DNA of 64,000 nucleotides from Anaerolineales bacterium. Lineage in GTDB: Bacteria; Chloroflexota; Anaerolineae; Anaerolineales; Villigracilaceae. The stretch spans positions 1-64,000 of the forward strand of contig JABARH010000021.1 of assembly GCA_019187665.1 (NCBI GenBank). Reading direction: 5' to 3'. A program made the position numbers and the translations under genes. This document shows, one piece after another, positions 34,453 through 43,489 of the stretch. Every line of letters starts with the position of its first letter. Position 1 is the stretch's first letter. The notes under the pieces were generated by a model. The model did no database searches, was not told the DNA's origin, and saw only the letters and a program-made list of their open reading frames with translations.

Positions 34453-35445
34453 GTGCTACTCCCCTCCTCCCTCCTCCGCCTCCCCATCCCCCGCGACCTG
34501 ATCGAAGGCGGCATCGCCTACGCCGTGCGCTCCCTGCCGCACACCTTCGACCGCAAGGACGGCTCGCCCTACGACCGTCTGCGCCGGATCGTGGCGGGTG
34601 TCGCTGTCGAACTCGCCTTCCGCCGTCACCTCACGCAGATGGAGATTCCGTTCGAGGTGAAAGGCGCAACTCCCTTCAGCGACCCCGACCGCTACGATGT
34701 GACTCTCGGTGGACATCGCTGTGACGTGAAATCCTTCCTCATCAGTCACCGCGAACAGATTCAAGCGCTTCATTCCACCCCGCACCTGCTCCTCGACGCC
34801 CCAGCCCTCGTCCCCCTCGATCAACACGCCGCCGAAGGTCAGCGCGACGATGACCTCTACCTCTTCGCATTCGTAACAAGCCTGCTCGCCATTGCCCAAC
34901 GCGACCTGCAAAAAGCGCTCGCCGCCGGTCAACCGATCCATCTCACCAACGTCCTGCCAAAAAATTGGCGCGCGCCGCACAACTGGACTCCGCTCGGCGC
35001 GCTCGCGCTCAAATCGGATTGCGACGCGCCTATCACCGTCGAACTCCACGGACAAACCGAAGAGCGCGAATTCGTCAGCGAGACTCTGCTCCTGCCGCCG
35101 CGCACACGAGTCGAAGCGAACACAAAATTCTTCGCGCTCGCCGCCCTCCACGCGCAGACTCCGCCGGACGGACGCATCGCCGTCCACAGTCCCGCGCGGC
35201 GCGACACCTGCGTCATCCATCCGCTCGAGTGGGGCAACCTGTGGGTCTACGGCATGGACATCTATTTCACCGGCTGGATTCCCCGCGACGAATTTCGCCG
35301 CCGCGCCGAACTCATCCGCGAGGGCGCGCGCGTTTTCCAATTCGAACAGACGCGCGTAAAAAATCTCGCCGTCCCGATCCGCGAACTGCATCCGCTCGAT
35401 GAGTTGTTTGAAAAAGTAAAAGAGTGGGAACGCAGAAAAAATTAA
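34453..35445 (+). CDS. Putative PD-(D/E)xK nuclease, possible cognate restriction enzyme
   Basis: 330 aa from a GTG codon at 34453. I do not recognise the family. A candidate PD-(D/E)xK core is visible: Glu53 in helix AVELAF, then DRYDVTLGGHRCDVKSF with Asp82 and the Asp91-x-Lys93 pair. The C-terminal half contains EWGNLWVYGMDIYFTGWIPRDEFRRRAELI, a beta-rich segment reminiscent of nuclease-linked domains. It lies directly after a DNA methyltransferase on the same strand, the usual place for a restriction endonuclease. The restriction role is an inference. Confidence 0.5.
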   Translation: MLLPSSLLRLPIPRDLIEGGIAYAVRSLPHTFDRKDGSPYDRLRRIVAGVAVELAFRRHLTQMEIPFEVKGATPFSDPDRYDVTLGGHRCDVKSFLISHREQIQALHSTPHLLLDAPALVPLDQHAAEGQRDDDLYLFAFVTSLLAIAQRDLQKALAAGQPIHLTNVLPKNWRAPHNWTPLGALALKSDCDAPITVELHGQTEEREFVSETLLLPPRTRVEANTKFFALAALHAQTPPDGRIAVHSPARRDTCVIHPLEWGNLWVYGMDIYFTGWIPRDEFRRRAELIREGARVFQFEQTRVKNLAVPIRELHPLDELFEKVKEWERRKN

Positions 35446-35479
35446 TTCTGCTTCATGTTCGCGTGTTACACTTTCCCGC

Positions 35480-36712
35480 ATGTCAAAACGAAAAATATTC
35501 GCCGCCCTCGCCGCACTGATTCTGCTGGGCGTATTGATCTATCAAATTCCGGCAGTCAAACTCGCTGTGGATTGGCGCGCCGAAAAATTTTTCCTGTACA
35601 CGAAGAACTCCATCAATCCGCCCGGTCCCGTGCCGACGGCTCTGCCAGTCACGCCTCATCCCGCGACGGAGACTTCGCTTCCGCCCTCCCCCACAGCGGA
35701 CGCGACCTTGCACACATCTCCCACCTCCACAGCGACTCTCGCGCCCCTGCCCTCAAACATTTTCCTCGACCAGCCCCAATGGGTGCAACAGACTCCCAAC
35801 AACTGCGGACCGAACGCGCTCTCGTTCGCTCTTCAAATCTACGGCTGGACCGGCACGCAGGATGACATTGCCGCGCAGATCAAGCCGGTCACCGGCGACC
35901 GCAACGTCAACCCGGACGAACTGGTCTGGTATGTGCGCAACAACGCCGGCTGGCTCAACATGGATTACCGCGTGGCGGGCGACATTGAAACGCTCAAACA
36001 ATTGCTCGCCCACCGTTACCCGGTCATCGTGGAAAGCGTCACCTCGCTCGACCCCAATGACGCCCTCGGTCCCAACGACGACTTGTGGGCGGCGCACTAT
36101 CTCCTGCTGACCGGCTACGACGACGCGGCACAAACCTTCGCCATCATGGACGCGTATCACGAGAACAATAAATCCATTTCGTATCAACAACTCGAAGATG
36201 ACTGGAAGCCGTTCAACTACGTCTACATGTTCATGTATCTGCCGCAGGAGGAAGCGGAGATCAAATCCATCCTCGGCCCGGACTGGGACGCGGACTACAA
36301 CCGCCAGCGTTCGCTCGAACTCTCGCAAGCCGCAACCGAGTCGAATCCGCAGGATGGATTCGCGTGGTTCAACCTGGGGAGCAATTTTGTTTACTTTGAA
36401 AAATACGAGGAAGCCGCGCACGCCTTCGACAAATCGCGCGAAGGAGCATTGCCTCTGCGCATGTTCCGATATCAATTCAGCCCGTTCATCGCCTACTTCC
36501 AATCGAATCGGACTGACGACCTGCTCGCGCTGACCGATTACGCGCTGGGCATCACGGATAAATCCGAAGAGGCATGGTTGTGGAGAGGCTGGGGCTTGTA
36601 TCGCAAAGGCGATTACGATGGTGCAATCGCCGCGTGGCGCAAGGCGCTGGATGTCCATCCCGGTTATGCGGACGCATTGTACGCGCTGAGTTTTGTCGGC
36701 GCCGCGCCGTAG
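35480..36712 (+). CDS. Membrane-anchored C39-like papain-fold protein with TPR repeats
   Basis: 410 aa. One N-terminal helix (about 7-22) is followed by a Pro/Thr-rich stalk (about 47-95). The C39-like domain has QTPNNCGPNALSFALQIYGW with candidate nucleophile Cys109 and LWAAHYLLLTGYD with the His. After it come TPR-like repeats (about 275-405; NPQDGFAWFNLGSNF, EAWLWRGWGLYRKGDYDGAIAAW). It probably acts outside the membrane. Whether it is an active protease is not clear. TACACT lies seven bases before the ATG, with no ribosome site. Confidence 0.75.
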   Translation: MSKRKIFAALAALILLGVLIYQIPAVKLAVDWRAEKFFLYTKNSINPPGPVPTALPVTPHPATETSLPPSPTADATLHTSPTSTATLAPLPSNIFLDQPQWVQQTPNNCGPNALSFALQIYGWTGTQDDIAAQIKPVTGDRNVNPDELVWYVRNNAGWLNMDYRVAGDIETLKQLLAHRYPVIVESVTSLDPNDALGPNDDLWAAHYLLLTGYDDAAQTFAIMDAYHENNKSISYQQLEDDWKPFNYVYMFMYLPQEEAEIKSILGPDWDADYNRQRSLELSQAATESNPQDGFAWFNLGSNFVYFEKYEEAAHAFDKSREGALPLRMFRYQFSPFIAYFQSNRTDDLLALTDYALGITDKSEEAWLWRGWGLYRKGDYDGAIAAWRKALDVHPGYADALYALSFVGAAP

Positions 36713-36725
36713 CAGATGGGGCAAA

Positions 36726-36752
36726 GAAAAAGCCCGCTACGACAGAGCAGGC
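36726..36752 (-). terminator. Terminator for the response regulator gene
   Basis: On the minus strand AGCCTGCT and AGCGGGCT form an imperfect stem followed by TTTTTC, in the short gap between two convergent genes. Confidence 0.6.
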
Positions 36753-36779
36753 TGAAAGTCGGGAAAGAGCGGGAGGAAA

Positions 36780-37478
36780 TTAACTTTCGCTGAAGCTGTA
36801 TCCGCCGGGGCGCGTCTGGATCAATTGCATGATGCCGGTCTCTTCTTCCAATTTTTTTCGCAAACGATACACGACATTTTTCAAAAGTGCGAGGTCGGCT
36901 GTTTCCATGCCCCAGACGGTCTGCATGATCTCGTCGGCTTTGAAGATGTTGCCGGGGCGGCTCATCAGCAAATGCAGGAGGCGGAATTCCAAATTGGTGA
37001 GGCGGACTTCGCGCCCGTCTCCGGTCAGCGCGGACCGATGGGACGGGTCCAGCCGCAGCCGGGCGGTGCCTACTGAACTCATGGGCTGGGACCAACTGCG
37101 GCGTGTCCATGCCTGGATCTTGGCGAGGAAGATGGCTGGGCTGATGGGCTTGACCACGCACTCGTCCACGCCGCTTTGGTAGGCTTCGAGCATTTCGTTT
37201 TCGTTGTTGGTTGGGACGAACAACAGGATGGGACAGGCGGTCAGCGCGCGATATTTTCGGCATAACTCCACACGCTGGCTATGCGATCCGTTAATATCAA
37301 TGACAATCAAGTCGGGCAGGTCTTCGAGGGTATGCTCGAGGGCGCGTTGTACGACGGTCTCGAGAATCGCAGCCAGGCCCTTTTCGCGGATCAGGTATCC
37401 CCAAATGGGAGCCGTGGCAGACTGGTCACAGACGATATAAACGCGCAAGGAGGGTTGGGAATCGGATAAAGGTCGCAT
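36780..37478 (-). CDS. OmpR/PhoB-type winged-helix response regulator, possibly degenerate receiver
   Basis: 232 aa. The receiver-like domain (1-120) has the phosphoacceptor-like Asp in LIVIDINGSHSQ and the Lys in ECVVKPISP, but the usual acidic pair at the N-terminus reads IVCDQS, so the site may be incomplete. The C-terminal Trans_reg_C domain has LTNLEFRLLHLLMSRPGNIFKADEI and LLKNVVYRLRKKLEE, which bind DNA. No partner histidine kinase is adjacent. The promoter TATAAT lies six bases before the ATG (leaderless type). Confidence 0.88.
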   Translation of the reverse strand: MRPLSDSQPSLRVYIVCDQSATAPIWGYLIREKGLAAILETVVQRALEHTLEDLPDLIVIDINGSHSQRVELCRKYRALTACPILLFVPTNNENEMLEAYQSGVDECVVKPISPAIFLAKIQAWTRRSWSQPMSSVGTARLRLDPSHRSALTGDGREVRLTNLEFRLLHLLMSRPGNIFKADEIMQTVWGMETADLALLKNVVYRLRKKLEEETGIMQLIQTRPGGYSFSES

Positions 37479-37611
37479 AAACCGATTATAGCAAAAACCC
37501 TTGCCAGAAGTAACGCGAAGTAATAAAATAACACCGAAATGTGACTTTTAGGTGATATGGTTTTTGCCATAGGAAGAATATACTGTGACCAGACCTAAAA
37601 AGGAGAGAATA

Positions 37612-38580
37612 ATGAAAAAGTTGTATGCTGTGCTTATGGTGGTGATGCTTGTTGCCACAGCCTGTCAGTTTGGAGGCGGAGGCCAGACAGAGCCGACCGC
37701 GGTGCCTCTAAGCGCCAGCCCCTTTCCCAGCCCCACACCGGTGCCGTTGAACCCAACGGCAGAACCGGAGAACAACACGCCGGAACAAGGCGATGAAAAG
37801 GTCTCCGCGGTGGACGGGATGACGCAGGTGTATGTCCCAGAGGGAACATTCATGCGCGGTGGTTTGGACGCCGCGGTGCAAATGGATGAACTCCCGAATG
37901 CAAAAGTCACTCTTCATGGTTTCTGGATGGACAAAGTGGAGGTGACCAATGGCATGTATCTGTTGTGCGTGCAGGCGGGCGTCTGCGACCTCCCCCACTA
38001 TGGAATGGGGCCGGTCTTGAAGTCAAAGACCCGCCCGGAATATTTCCGCAACCCGGAATTCAACGATTACCCCGTTGTTTACGTTGGGTGGGGCGACGCG
38101 GATGCCTACTGCGAATGGGCCGGACGCCGCCTGCCCTCCGAGGCAGAGTGGGAATATTCCGCACGCGGCGCTTTCCCCTCGCTAAACACGTATCCATGGG
38201 GCGAACAGAAGCCGGATAACTCCTACGCCAACTTCAATTTCATCATCGGCGACACTGTGCGCGTGGGCAGTTTCCCGGCCGGCGCCAGCCCCTTTGGAAT
38301 CCTCGACCTGGCCGGCAACGTGGCGGAGTGGGTGAACGACTTTTACGACTCCAACTATTATGCGTCCGGCGCGGTATTGAACCCCACCGGCCCGATCGCG
38401 CGCAGCAATTACTTTGCGCGTGTGGTGCGCGGCGGTTCTTTCGCCGACCCAGATCACTACATCCGCGTTTCCAAGCGCTCTTCCACCATGGGACCCGATC
38501 CCAGCCAGCCGGAAAGTTCGGATCGCTACTACGGCGTCTCTGCAGATGGAATCGGTTTCCGTTGCGTCTCGGATAACTAG
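37612..38580 (+). CDS. FGE/SUMF1-domain lipoprotein
   Basis: 322 aa from ATG 37612 (AAGGAG upstream). A lipobox VATAC near residue 22 is followed by a Pro/Thr-rich linker. The formylglycine-generating-enzyme-like domain has VEVTNGMYLLCVQAGVC, YPVVYVGWGDADAYCEWAG, RRLPSEAEWEYSARGAFP, GNVAEWVNDFYD and VVRGGSF. I do not see the paired active-site cysteines of true FGE clearly, so it may be a structural SUMF1 relative (as in PvdO or kinase-linked modules). It is exported and membrane bound. Confidence 0.87.
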   Translation: MKKLYAVLMVVMLVATACQFGGGGQTEPTAVPLSASPFPSPTPVPLNPTAEPENNTPEQGDEKVSAVDGMTQVYVPEGTFMRGGLDAAVQMDELPNAKVTLHGFWMDKVEVTNGMYLLCVQAGVCDLPHYGMGPVLKSKTRPEYFRNPEFNDYPVVYVGWGDADAYCEWAGRRLPSEAEWEYSARGAFPSLNTYPWGEQKPDNSYANFNFIIGDTVRVGSFPAGASPFGILDLAGNVAEWVNDFYDSNYYASGAVLNPTGPIARSNYFARVVRGGSFADPDHYIRVSKRSSTMGPDPSQPESSDRYYGVSADGIGFRCVSDN

Positions 38581-38599
38581 CCTGGCAAACTCTTCCTCC

Positions 38600-38632
38600 G
38601 ACCGCCGGGGTTTCCCGGCGGTCTTTTTTTTC
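38600..38632 (+). terminator. Terminator after the FGE-domain gene
   Basis: A perfect 10-bp stem GACCGCCGGG/CCCGGCGGTC with a 4-nt loop is followed by eight T residues. Confidence 0.92.
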
Positions 38633-38636
38633 TTAA

Positions 38637-38665
38637 TTGACGCGCAACTTTCCTTATGGTATTAT
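38637..38665 (+). promoter_or_regulatory. Promoter of the SAM-I riboswitch/metK transcript
   Basis: TTGACG (38637-38642), a 17-bp spacer and TATTAT (38660-38665) precede the riboswitch by about 30 bp. Confidence 0.8.
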
Positions 38666-38696
38666 CGCGCCACAATTCAATAGCCCCAATCGGCAA

Positions 38697-38833
38697 CTCT
38701 TATCCAGAGAGGCGGAGGGACCGGCCCTGCGATGCCTCGACAACCGACTTTAGTTTCGTAGTTGAAACCATGCAGACCACAAAACTAAACCACGGTGCCA
38801 ATTCCGGCAGACGGATGTTCTGGGAGATGAGAG
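38697..38833 (+). ncRNA. SAM-I (S-box) riboswitch
   Basis: The conserved core is readable: CTCTTATCCAGAGAGGCGGA, GGGACCGGCCCTGCGATGCC, TCGACAACCG, then CGGTGCCAATTCCGGCAGA and the closing GAGATGAGAG that pairs with the first strand. It lies directly upstream of metK. Known action: SAM binding favours transcription termination. Confidence 0.95.
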
Positions 38834-38852
38834 GGCAGCCGTGCTTCCATGC

Positions 38853-38891
38853 AAATTGCCCTTTCGAGACCCGGAGGGGCAATTTCTTTTC
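38853..38891 (+). terminator. Regulated terminator of the SAM-I riboswitch
   Basis: AAATTGCCC (38853-38861) pairs with GGGCAATTT (38877-38885), followed by CTTTTCT. It is placed between the aptamer and the metK ribosome site. Confidence 0.8.
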
Positions 38892-38911
38892 TCAAAGGAG
38901 AACCAACCACA

Positions 38912-40123
38912 ATGAGCACGACTTTCATGACATCGGAAAAATTGATGTTCACCTCCGAATCGGTGACCGAGGGTCACCCGGATAAGATCTGCGACCAGGT
39001 TTCGGACGCGGTGCTGGACGCCTGTCTCGAGCAGGATCCGCGCTCGCGCGTGGCTTGCGAGACCGCCACCAAGACCGGCTACGTGATGCTTCTGGGCGAG
39101 ATTACCACCCGCGCCAATTTCAACTACGATGAACTCGTCCGCCAGGTGGTCAACGAAATCGGCTACAACTCGTCGGAAAAAGGATTCGACGGAAACTCGT
39201 GCGGCGTGCTGGTTGCGATTGCCAAACAATCCGGCGATATCGCCATGGGCGTGGATGCGGCGCTCGAATCGCGCGATCACAAGATGACCGATGCAGAAGT
39301 TGAGTCCATCGGCGCGGGCGACCAGGGCATGATGTTCGGCTACGCCTGCAATGAGACTCCCACCCTGATGCCCCTGCCGATCTACCTCGCGCACAAACTG
39401 ACCCGCAAGCAGAGCGAACTCCGTAAGAGTGGAGCCATCCCGTGGTTGCGCCCGGATGCAAAGAGTCAGGTAACCATTGAATATTCCAAAGGTCAGCCAA
39501 GACGTGTGGACACCGTGCTCATTTCCACCCAACACGCCCCCGACGTTTCGCACGCTGAAATTTCGGAGATCGTCACCGAGCAGATCATCATGCCCACCCT
39601 CCCCGAAGGCCTGGTGGACAATAATATTAAAGTGTATGTCAACCCAACCGGGCGCTTCGTGGTCGGCGGCCCGATGGGCGACGCGGGCGTGACCGGCCGC
39701 AAGATCATCGTGGATACCTACGGCGGGATGGGACGTCACGGAGGCGGCGCGTTCAGCGGCAAGGACCCCACAAAGGTGGACCGTTCTGCCGCGTACGCCG
39801 CGCGCTGGGTTGCCAAGAACATTGTTGCGGCCGGTATTGCGGACCGCTGTGAAATTCAAGTGGCCTACGCCATCGGCGTTGCTCATCCGCTTTCGATCAA
39901 CGTGGAGACCTTTGGCACCGGTAAGATCGCCGATGAAAAAATCGCATCCCTCGTGACCGAGCATTTCGATCTGCGCCCCGGCGCGATCATCCGTGACTTG
40001 AACCTGCGCCGCCCGATCTATCGCCAGACGGCCGCCTACGGTCACTTCGGGCGCGACGATATCCAGTTCCCGTGGGAAGAGACCAACAAAGCCGACATCC
40101 TGCGCAAAGCCGCTGGACTGTAG
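38912..40123 (+). CDS. metK: S-adenosylmethionine synthetase
   Basis: 403 aa from ATG 38912 (AAAGGAG upstream; a second in-frame ATG at 38927 is possible). Signatures: [62 protein letters not shown] and [19 protein letters not shown]. It makes SAM from methionine and ATP. It is controlled by the preceding SAM-I riboswitch and closed by a hairpin terminator. Confidence 0.97.
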   Translation: MSTTFMTSEKLMFTSESVTEGHPDKICDQVSDAVLDACLEQDPRSRVACETATKTGYVMLLGEITTRANFNYDELVRQVVNEIGYNSSEKGFDGNSCGVLVAIAKQSGDIAMGVDAALESRDHKMTDAEVESIGAGDQGMMFGYACNETPTLMPLPIYLAHKLTRKQSELRKSGAIPWLRPDAKSQVTIEYSKGQPRRVDTVLISTQHAPDVSHAEISEIVTEQIIMPTLPEGLVDNNIKVYVNPTGRFVVGGPMGDAGVTGRKIIVDTYGGMGRHGGGAFSGKDPTKVDRSAAYAARWVAKNIVAAGIADRCEIQVAYAIGVAHPLSINVETFGTGKIADEKIASLVTEHFDLRPGAIIRDLNLRRPIYRQTAAYGHFGRDDIQFPWEETNKADILRKAAGL

Positions 40124-40131
40124 ATTCAATA

Positions 40132-40160
40132 AAGAGCAGGCACACGCGCCTGCTCTTTTG
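40132..40160 (+). terminator. Terminator after metK
   Basis: A perfect 10-bp stem AAGAGCAGGC/GCCTGCTCTT with a 6-nt loop, followed by TTG, 8 bp after the stop. Confidence 0.88.
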
Positions 40161-40418
40161 ATTCCTGAACCTGGAATCCTGAAAGCGGACCTTTCGAACC
40201 CAGTGACAAAAGCGTTAACCATGGTTGAGATCCTCCGCGCCCGTCACTCAAACAAGATAAACGTTTTGAAAGAGGCGTCTTGTTTTGGAATCATATGCGA
40301 CCCCTTTTACCCCCTTCACACCACTAAATTATCGGAATAAACTAGTGATATATTAGCGGTCGGGCGTGAAACTATTTTCTGTTCCATCAAACAAAAACTC
40401 AGAATCAAGGAGAACCGT

Positions 40419-41258
40419 ATGTCTAAGAAATTTTTTCTGTCCGTCGCGCTGATGCTTATATTGATCTTGAGCGCATGTGGGTCTTCGCAAAGCCTGGCCG
40501 GTACAGGCGGCATGTCGCAGGCTGAGGCTGGCGCGTTCGCTCAGGCCGCCGCCAGCGCTTCTGCCAGCGCCTCCGCCGCCGCGTCTGCCGCTGCCAGCGC
40601 CGCCGCGGATGCGAACTCTGCGGCTGCCGCTTCGGCTGATTCACAAGCCGCCGCGTCCGCAAAATCCTCTGCGAGCGCTGGCGCCGCCGCAGAGGCCGCC
40701 GCCAACGCCGCCGCCGATGCCCTGTCGCTGGCGGACGCGTCCGCGAGCGCCGAGGCCAAATCGCAGGCGGCCGCCGCGGCTTCTGCTTCTGCCAAGTCAC
40801 AGGCTGCCGCTTCTGCCGCCGCTGCTGCGTATGCGGGCGCGCGATATGATGCCGCCGCTGGCGCCGCGGCCGAGGCCGCCGCATATGCCTCTGCCGCCGC
40901 TGCCGCCGCCGCCGCTGGACAGGCATATAGTTACGCAGGCGCTTACGCCAGCGCGGAGGCCCAGACCTCTGCCCTAGCCGCCGCTGCCGCCGCTGCTGAG
41001 GCGCTTGCCGCCGCCGATGCCGCCGCCAGCGCCAATGCTGCGGGTGAGGCTCTCGCCGCCGCCGATGCCGCCGCCCAGGCTCAATCTCATGCGCAGGCCG
41101 CCGCAGAAGCGGCCGCTCAGGCGGCTGCCGTCTCCGAGCCGCTGCATGTGACAACCGCCAAAAGCGATAACAACCCGCTCATCCTCGCGGTTGTGATCAT
41201 AATCATTCTGGCTGTGGCGTTCTATCTCTTCACCCGCCGTCCTTCCGTGAAAGCGTAG
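40419..41258 (+). CDS. Alanine-rich lipoprotein anchored at both ends
   Basis: 279 aa from ATG 40419 (CAAGGAGAACCGT upstream). A signal peptide with lipobox LILSAC (Cys20 or nearby) is followed by about 210 residues of almost pure Ala/Ser/Glu/Gln/Asp sequence with no Pro, predicted as one long helix or coiled coil. A C-terminal membrane helix (NPLILAVVIIIILAVAFYLF, about 248-267) and RRPSVKA follow. So the N-terminal lipid and the C-terminal helix would both hold it in the membrane, with the helix outside. I know no characterised homologue. It has its own terminator. Confidence 0.75.
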   Translation: MSKKFFLSVALMLILILSACGSSQSLAGTGGMSQAEAGAFAQAAASASASASAAASAAASAAADANSAAAASADSQAAASAKSSASAGAAAEAAANAAADALSLADASASAEAKSQAAAAASASAKSQAAASAAAAAYAGARYDAAAGAAAEAAAYASAAAAAAAAGQAYSYAGAYASAEAQTSALAAAAAAAEALAAADAAASANAAGEALAAADAAAQAQSHAQAAAEAAAQAAAVSEPLHVTTAKSDNNPLILAVVIIIILAVAFYLFTRRPSVKA

Positions 41259-41280
41259 CGGCATACCTTCCCTGCCGATC

Positions 41281-41317
41281 AATCCCCGCCCTGCGAAAGC
41301 AAGGACGGGGATTTTTT
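41281..41317 (+). terminator. Terminator after the alanine-rich lipoprotein gene
   Basis: AATCCCCGCCC pairs with GGACGGGGATT (one mismatch), followed by TTTTT. Confidence 0.85.
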
Positions 41318-41349
41318 GCACATAAGCAAGATTCAAAAAAGGAATCTCC

Positions 41350-43287
41350 ATGCCTCGCAAACATTTTTTCATCCTGGTATTGACGATCCTGCTGGTGACA
41401 GCCTGCGGAGGCCAGACCACCACCGCGACCGAGCCGCAATTCAAACCCATTTCCATGATGGCCGCGACGACCGCAGATGCAGAACTTTATGCCGCGCTTG
41501 CAGAGTTGGATCCCGATCCCGCGGACCGCATCGCCCTCGCCGTTGCGATCGAGGGACTCGATCCCGCCTCGCTTCCGTCTGCTCCGAGCGGGCCTCTCCA
41601 AACCCATGCCGTCGGCGACACGCATGAGTTTTGGACTCACAACAGCGACGAGTTCACATTCACGCGCATCACTGCCAAACTGATGTTCATCTCCAAACAC
41701 GCCTACTTCTGGCAGGATGAAGATTCGCAACCTTTCAACGCAGACGGTGAAATCGCAACCGACAAGGATTGGGCCGCGGTCGGCGAGAGTTTCGATACTT
41801 CCTATGAACGCGTGCGCGCCGTCTTCGGGACCGAGGAAGCGCCCGGACTGGATGGCGATGCCCGCCTGTTCGTCATCTATTCGGATGCGCTTGGGAAGGT
41901 GGGCGGATACTTCGGTCAGGCCGACCAACTTCCGGCGGCGGTCGAGGCGCATTCCAATCAGGGACAGTTCTTCTTCATCTCCAACACATGGTCCTCCGGT
42001 GTGGCAGGCGAGTACAACAAGGAAGTCCTCGCGCACGAATTTCAGCACATGGTCCATAAACACATGGACCCGAACGAAGAAGGATGGATGAACGAGGGTT
42101 TGAGCATGTTGGCGCAACAAGTTGCGGGCATGCGCGGCTACAACTCGGTGGCAGATTATCTCGCCAAGCCCGACCAATCATTGTGGTTTTGGGGCAGTGA
42201 CGGACAAGATTATGGACAGGCTTTCCTGTTCATGGCCTATCTCTACGAACAAATGGGAGAGGATTTCATAAGCGCGCTTGTGGCAAACCAGGTTAATGGC
42301 CTCGCAAGCATTGACGAAACACTGACGCAATTCAACTCCCCCCGCAGCGCAGACGATATGTACGCAGACGCGTTGACGGCCGCGTTCTTCAATAATGCAT
42401 CTCTCAGCGACGGTCAATTCGTTTACAGGATTCCGGTCATCCCACAGATCGCGCCGCGATACGAGTTCACATCCGACTCTGGAATTTATCAGGGGATCGT
42501 TCAACAATACGGCGGTGTGGATATCATGTCCTTCACGGGCAGGAAGCAGGCCATCCTCACATTCACCGGCGACCCGACCATCCAACTCATCCCCACCGAA
42601 GCGCACAGCGGAGGAAATTTCTGGTGGTCGAATCGCTATGACTCCTCGTTCAGCGCGTTGACTCGCGCCGTGGACTTGAGCCACGTCTCGTCCGCGACGT
42701 TGAATTATTGGGCGTGGTACGATATCGAAGAAGATTGGGACTACGCCTACCTGCTCGTCTCGACCGACAACGGCGGGCGCTGGGATCTCGTCCCTGCCAC
42801 ATCCAGCCGCGAGACAGATCCCAACGACCAGAATCTCGGACACGGCTTCTCCGGCAAAAGCGGCGGAGGCGCAGATGCGGCCTGGATTCAAGAGTCTGCC
42901 GACCTGAGCGCGTATGCGGGGCAAAAGATCCTGTTGCGATTCGCCATGCAAAATGATCTCGCCGTCAACAACTTTGGTTTTGCTGTCGATGATTTATCGA
43001 TTCCCGAGATCCAATGGAGCGACGATGTTGAATCTGGAGGCGCAGGCTGGACCCCCGGCGGATTCATTCTCAGCCACAATCGCGTCCCGCAAACCTGGCG
43101 CGTGCGGGCTGTGGAAGAACGCAGGGATGGCTCGATCGTCATTCACGACATTGAAGTTGTCAACGGGACCGGCAATCTCAGCATTGACTTCAGCAACTTG
43201 AAACGCCTGGTCGTGTTCGTCATCGGGCAGACGCGTTACACCACCCTGCCCGCCGCGTATCAGGTGGAAGTCGCGCCGGGCAAGTGA
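41350..43287 (+). CDS. Immune inhibitor A-like secreted metallopeptidase (lipoprotein)
   Basis: 645 aa. The lipobox LVTAC gives a lipid-modified N-terminus. The peptidase domain has HEFQHMVHKH (His229-Glu-x-x-His233) followed by GWMNEGLSMLAQQ, the third-ligand helix of the M6/gluzincin type. A C-terminal region with YWAWYDIEEDWDYAYLLVSTDNGGRW and LRFAMQNDLAVNNFGFAVDDL matches the beta-sandwich (MAM-like) domains of immune inhibitor A proteases. It is probably a surface-bound scavenging protease. Strong hairpin IRs follow the gene. Confidence 0.85.
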   Translation: MPRKHFFILVLTILLVTACGGQTTTATEPQFKPISMMAATTADAELYAALAELDPDPADRIALAVAIEGLDPASLPSAPSGPLQTHAVGDTHEFWTHNSDEFTFTRITAKLMFISKHAYFWQDEDSQPFNADGEIATDKDWAAVGESFDTSYERVRAVFGTEEAPGLDGDARLFVIYSDALGKVGGYFGQADQLPAAVEAHSNQGQFFFISNTWSSGVAGEYNKEVLAHEFQHMVHKHMDPNEEGWMNEGLSMLAQQVAGMRGYNSVADYLAKPDQSLWFWGSDGQDYGQAFLFMAYLYEQMGEDFISALVANQVNGLASIDETLTQFNSPRSADDMYADALTAAFFNNASLSDGQFVYRIPVIPQIAPRYEFTSDSGIYQGIVQQYGGVDIMSFTGRKQAILTFTGDPTIQLIPTEAHSGGNFWWSNRYDSSFSALTRAVDLSHVSSATLNYWAWYDIEEDWDYAYLLVSTDNGGRWDLVPATSSRETDPNDQNLGHGFSGKSGGGADAAWIQESADLSAYAGQKILLRFAMQNDLAVNNFGFAVDDLSIPEIQWSDDVESGGAGWTPGGFILSHNRVPQTWRVRAVEERRDGSIVIHDIEVVNGTGNLSIDFSNLKRLVVFVIGQTRYTTLPAAYQVEVAPGK

Positions 43288-43295
43288 AAAGTAAA

Positions 43296-43337
43296 ACCAC
43301 GGGGTCACAGAGAAAAAAATCTCCGTGACCCCGTGGT
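43296..43337. terminator. Long inverted repeat after the metallopeptidase gene
   Basis: 43296-43313 and 43320-43337 form an 18-bp stem with one mismatch (ACCACGGGGTCACAGAGA type arm). There is no T-run, so termination is uncertain, but it lies 9 bp after the stop codon. Confidence 0.5.
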
Positions 43338-43489
43338 GAAGTTTCCCTGCTCCTCCCGAAGTTGCGAGCCTCTTTTCAGTGCTATAATATTCACCCTAAC
43401 AACTTTTATATCAGCAGTCTTCCGCTGTTTTCGTTTGAGGGAAATCTCAAGTGTAAGGCAATGCCCGACTTCTGAAGAACAGGAACCTC

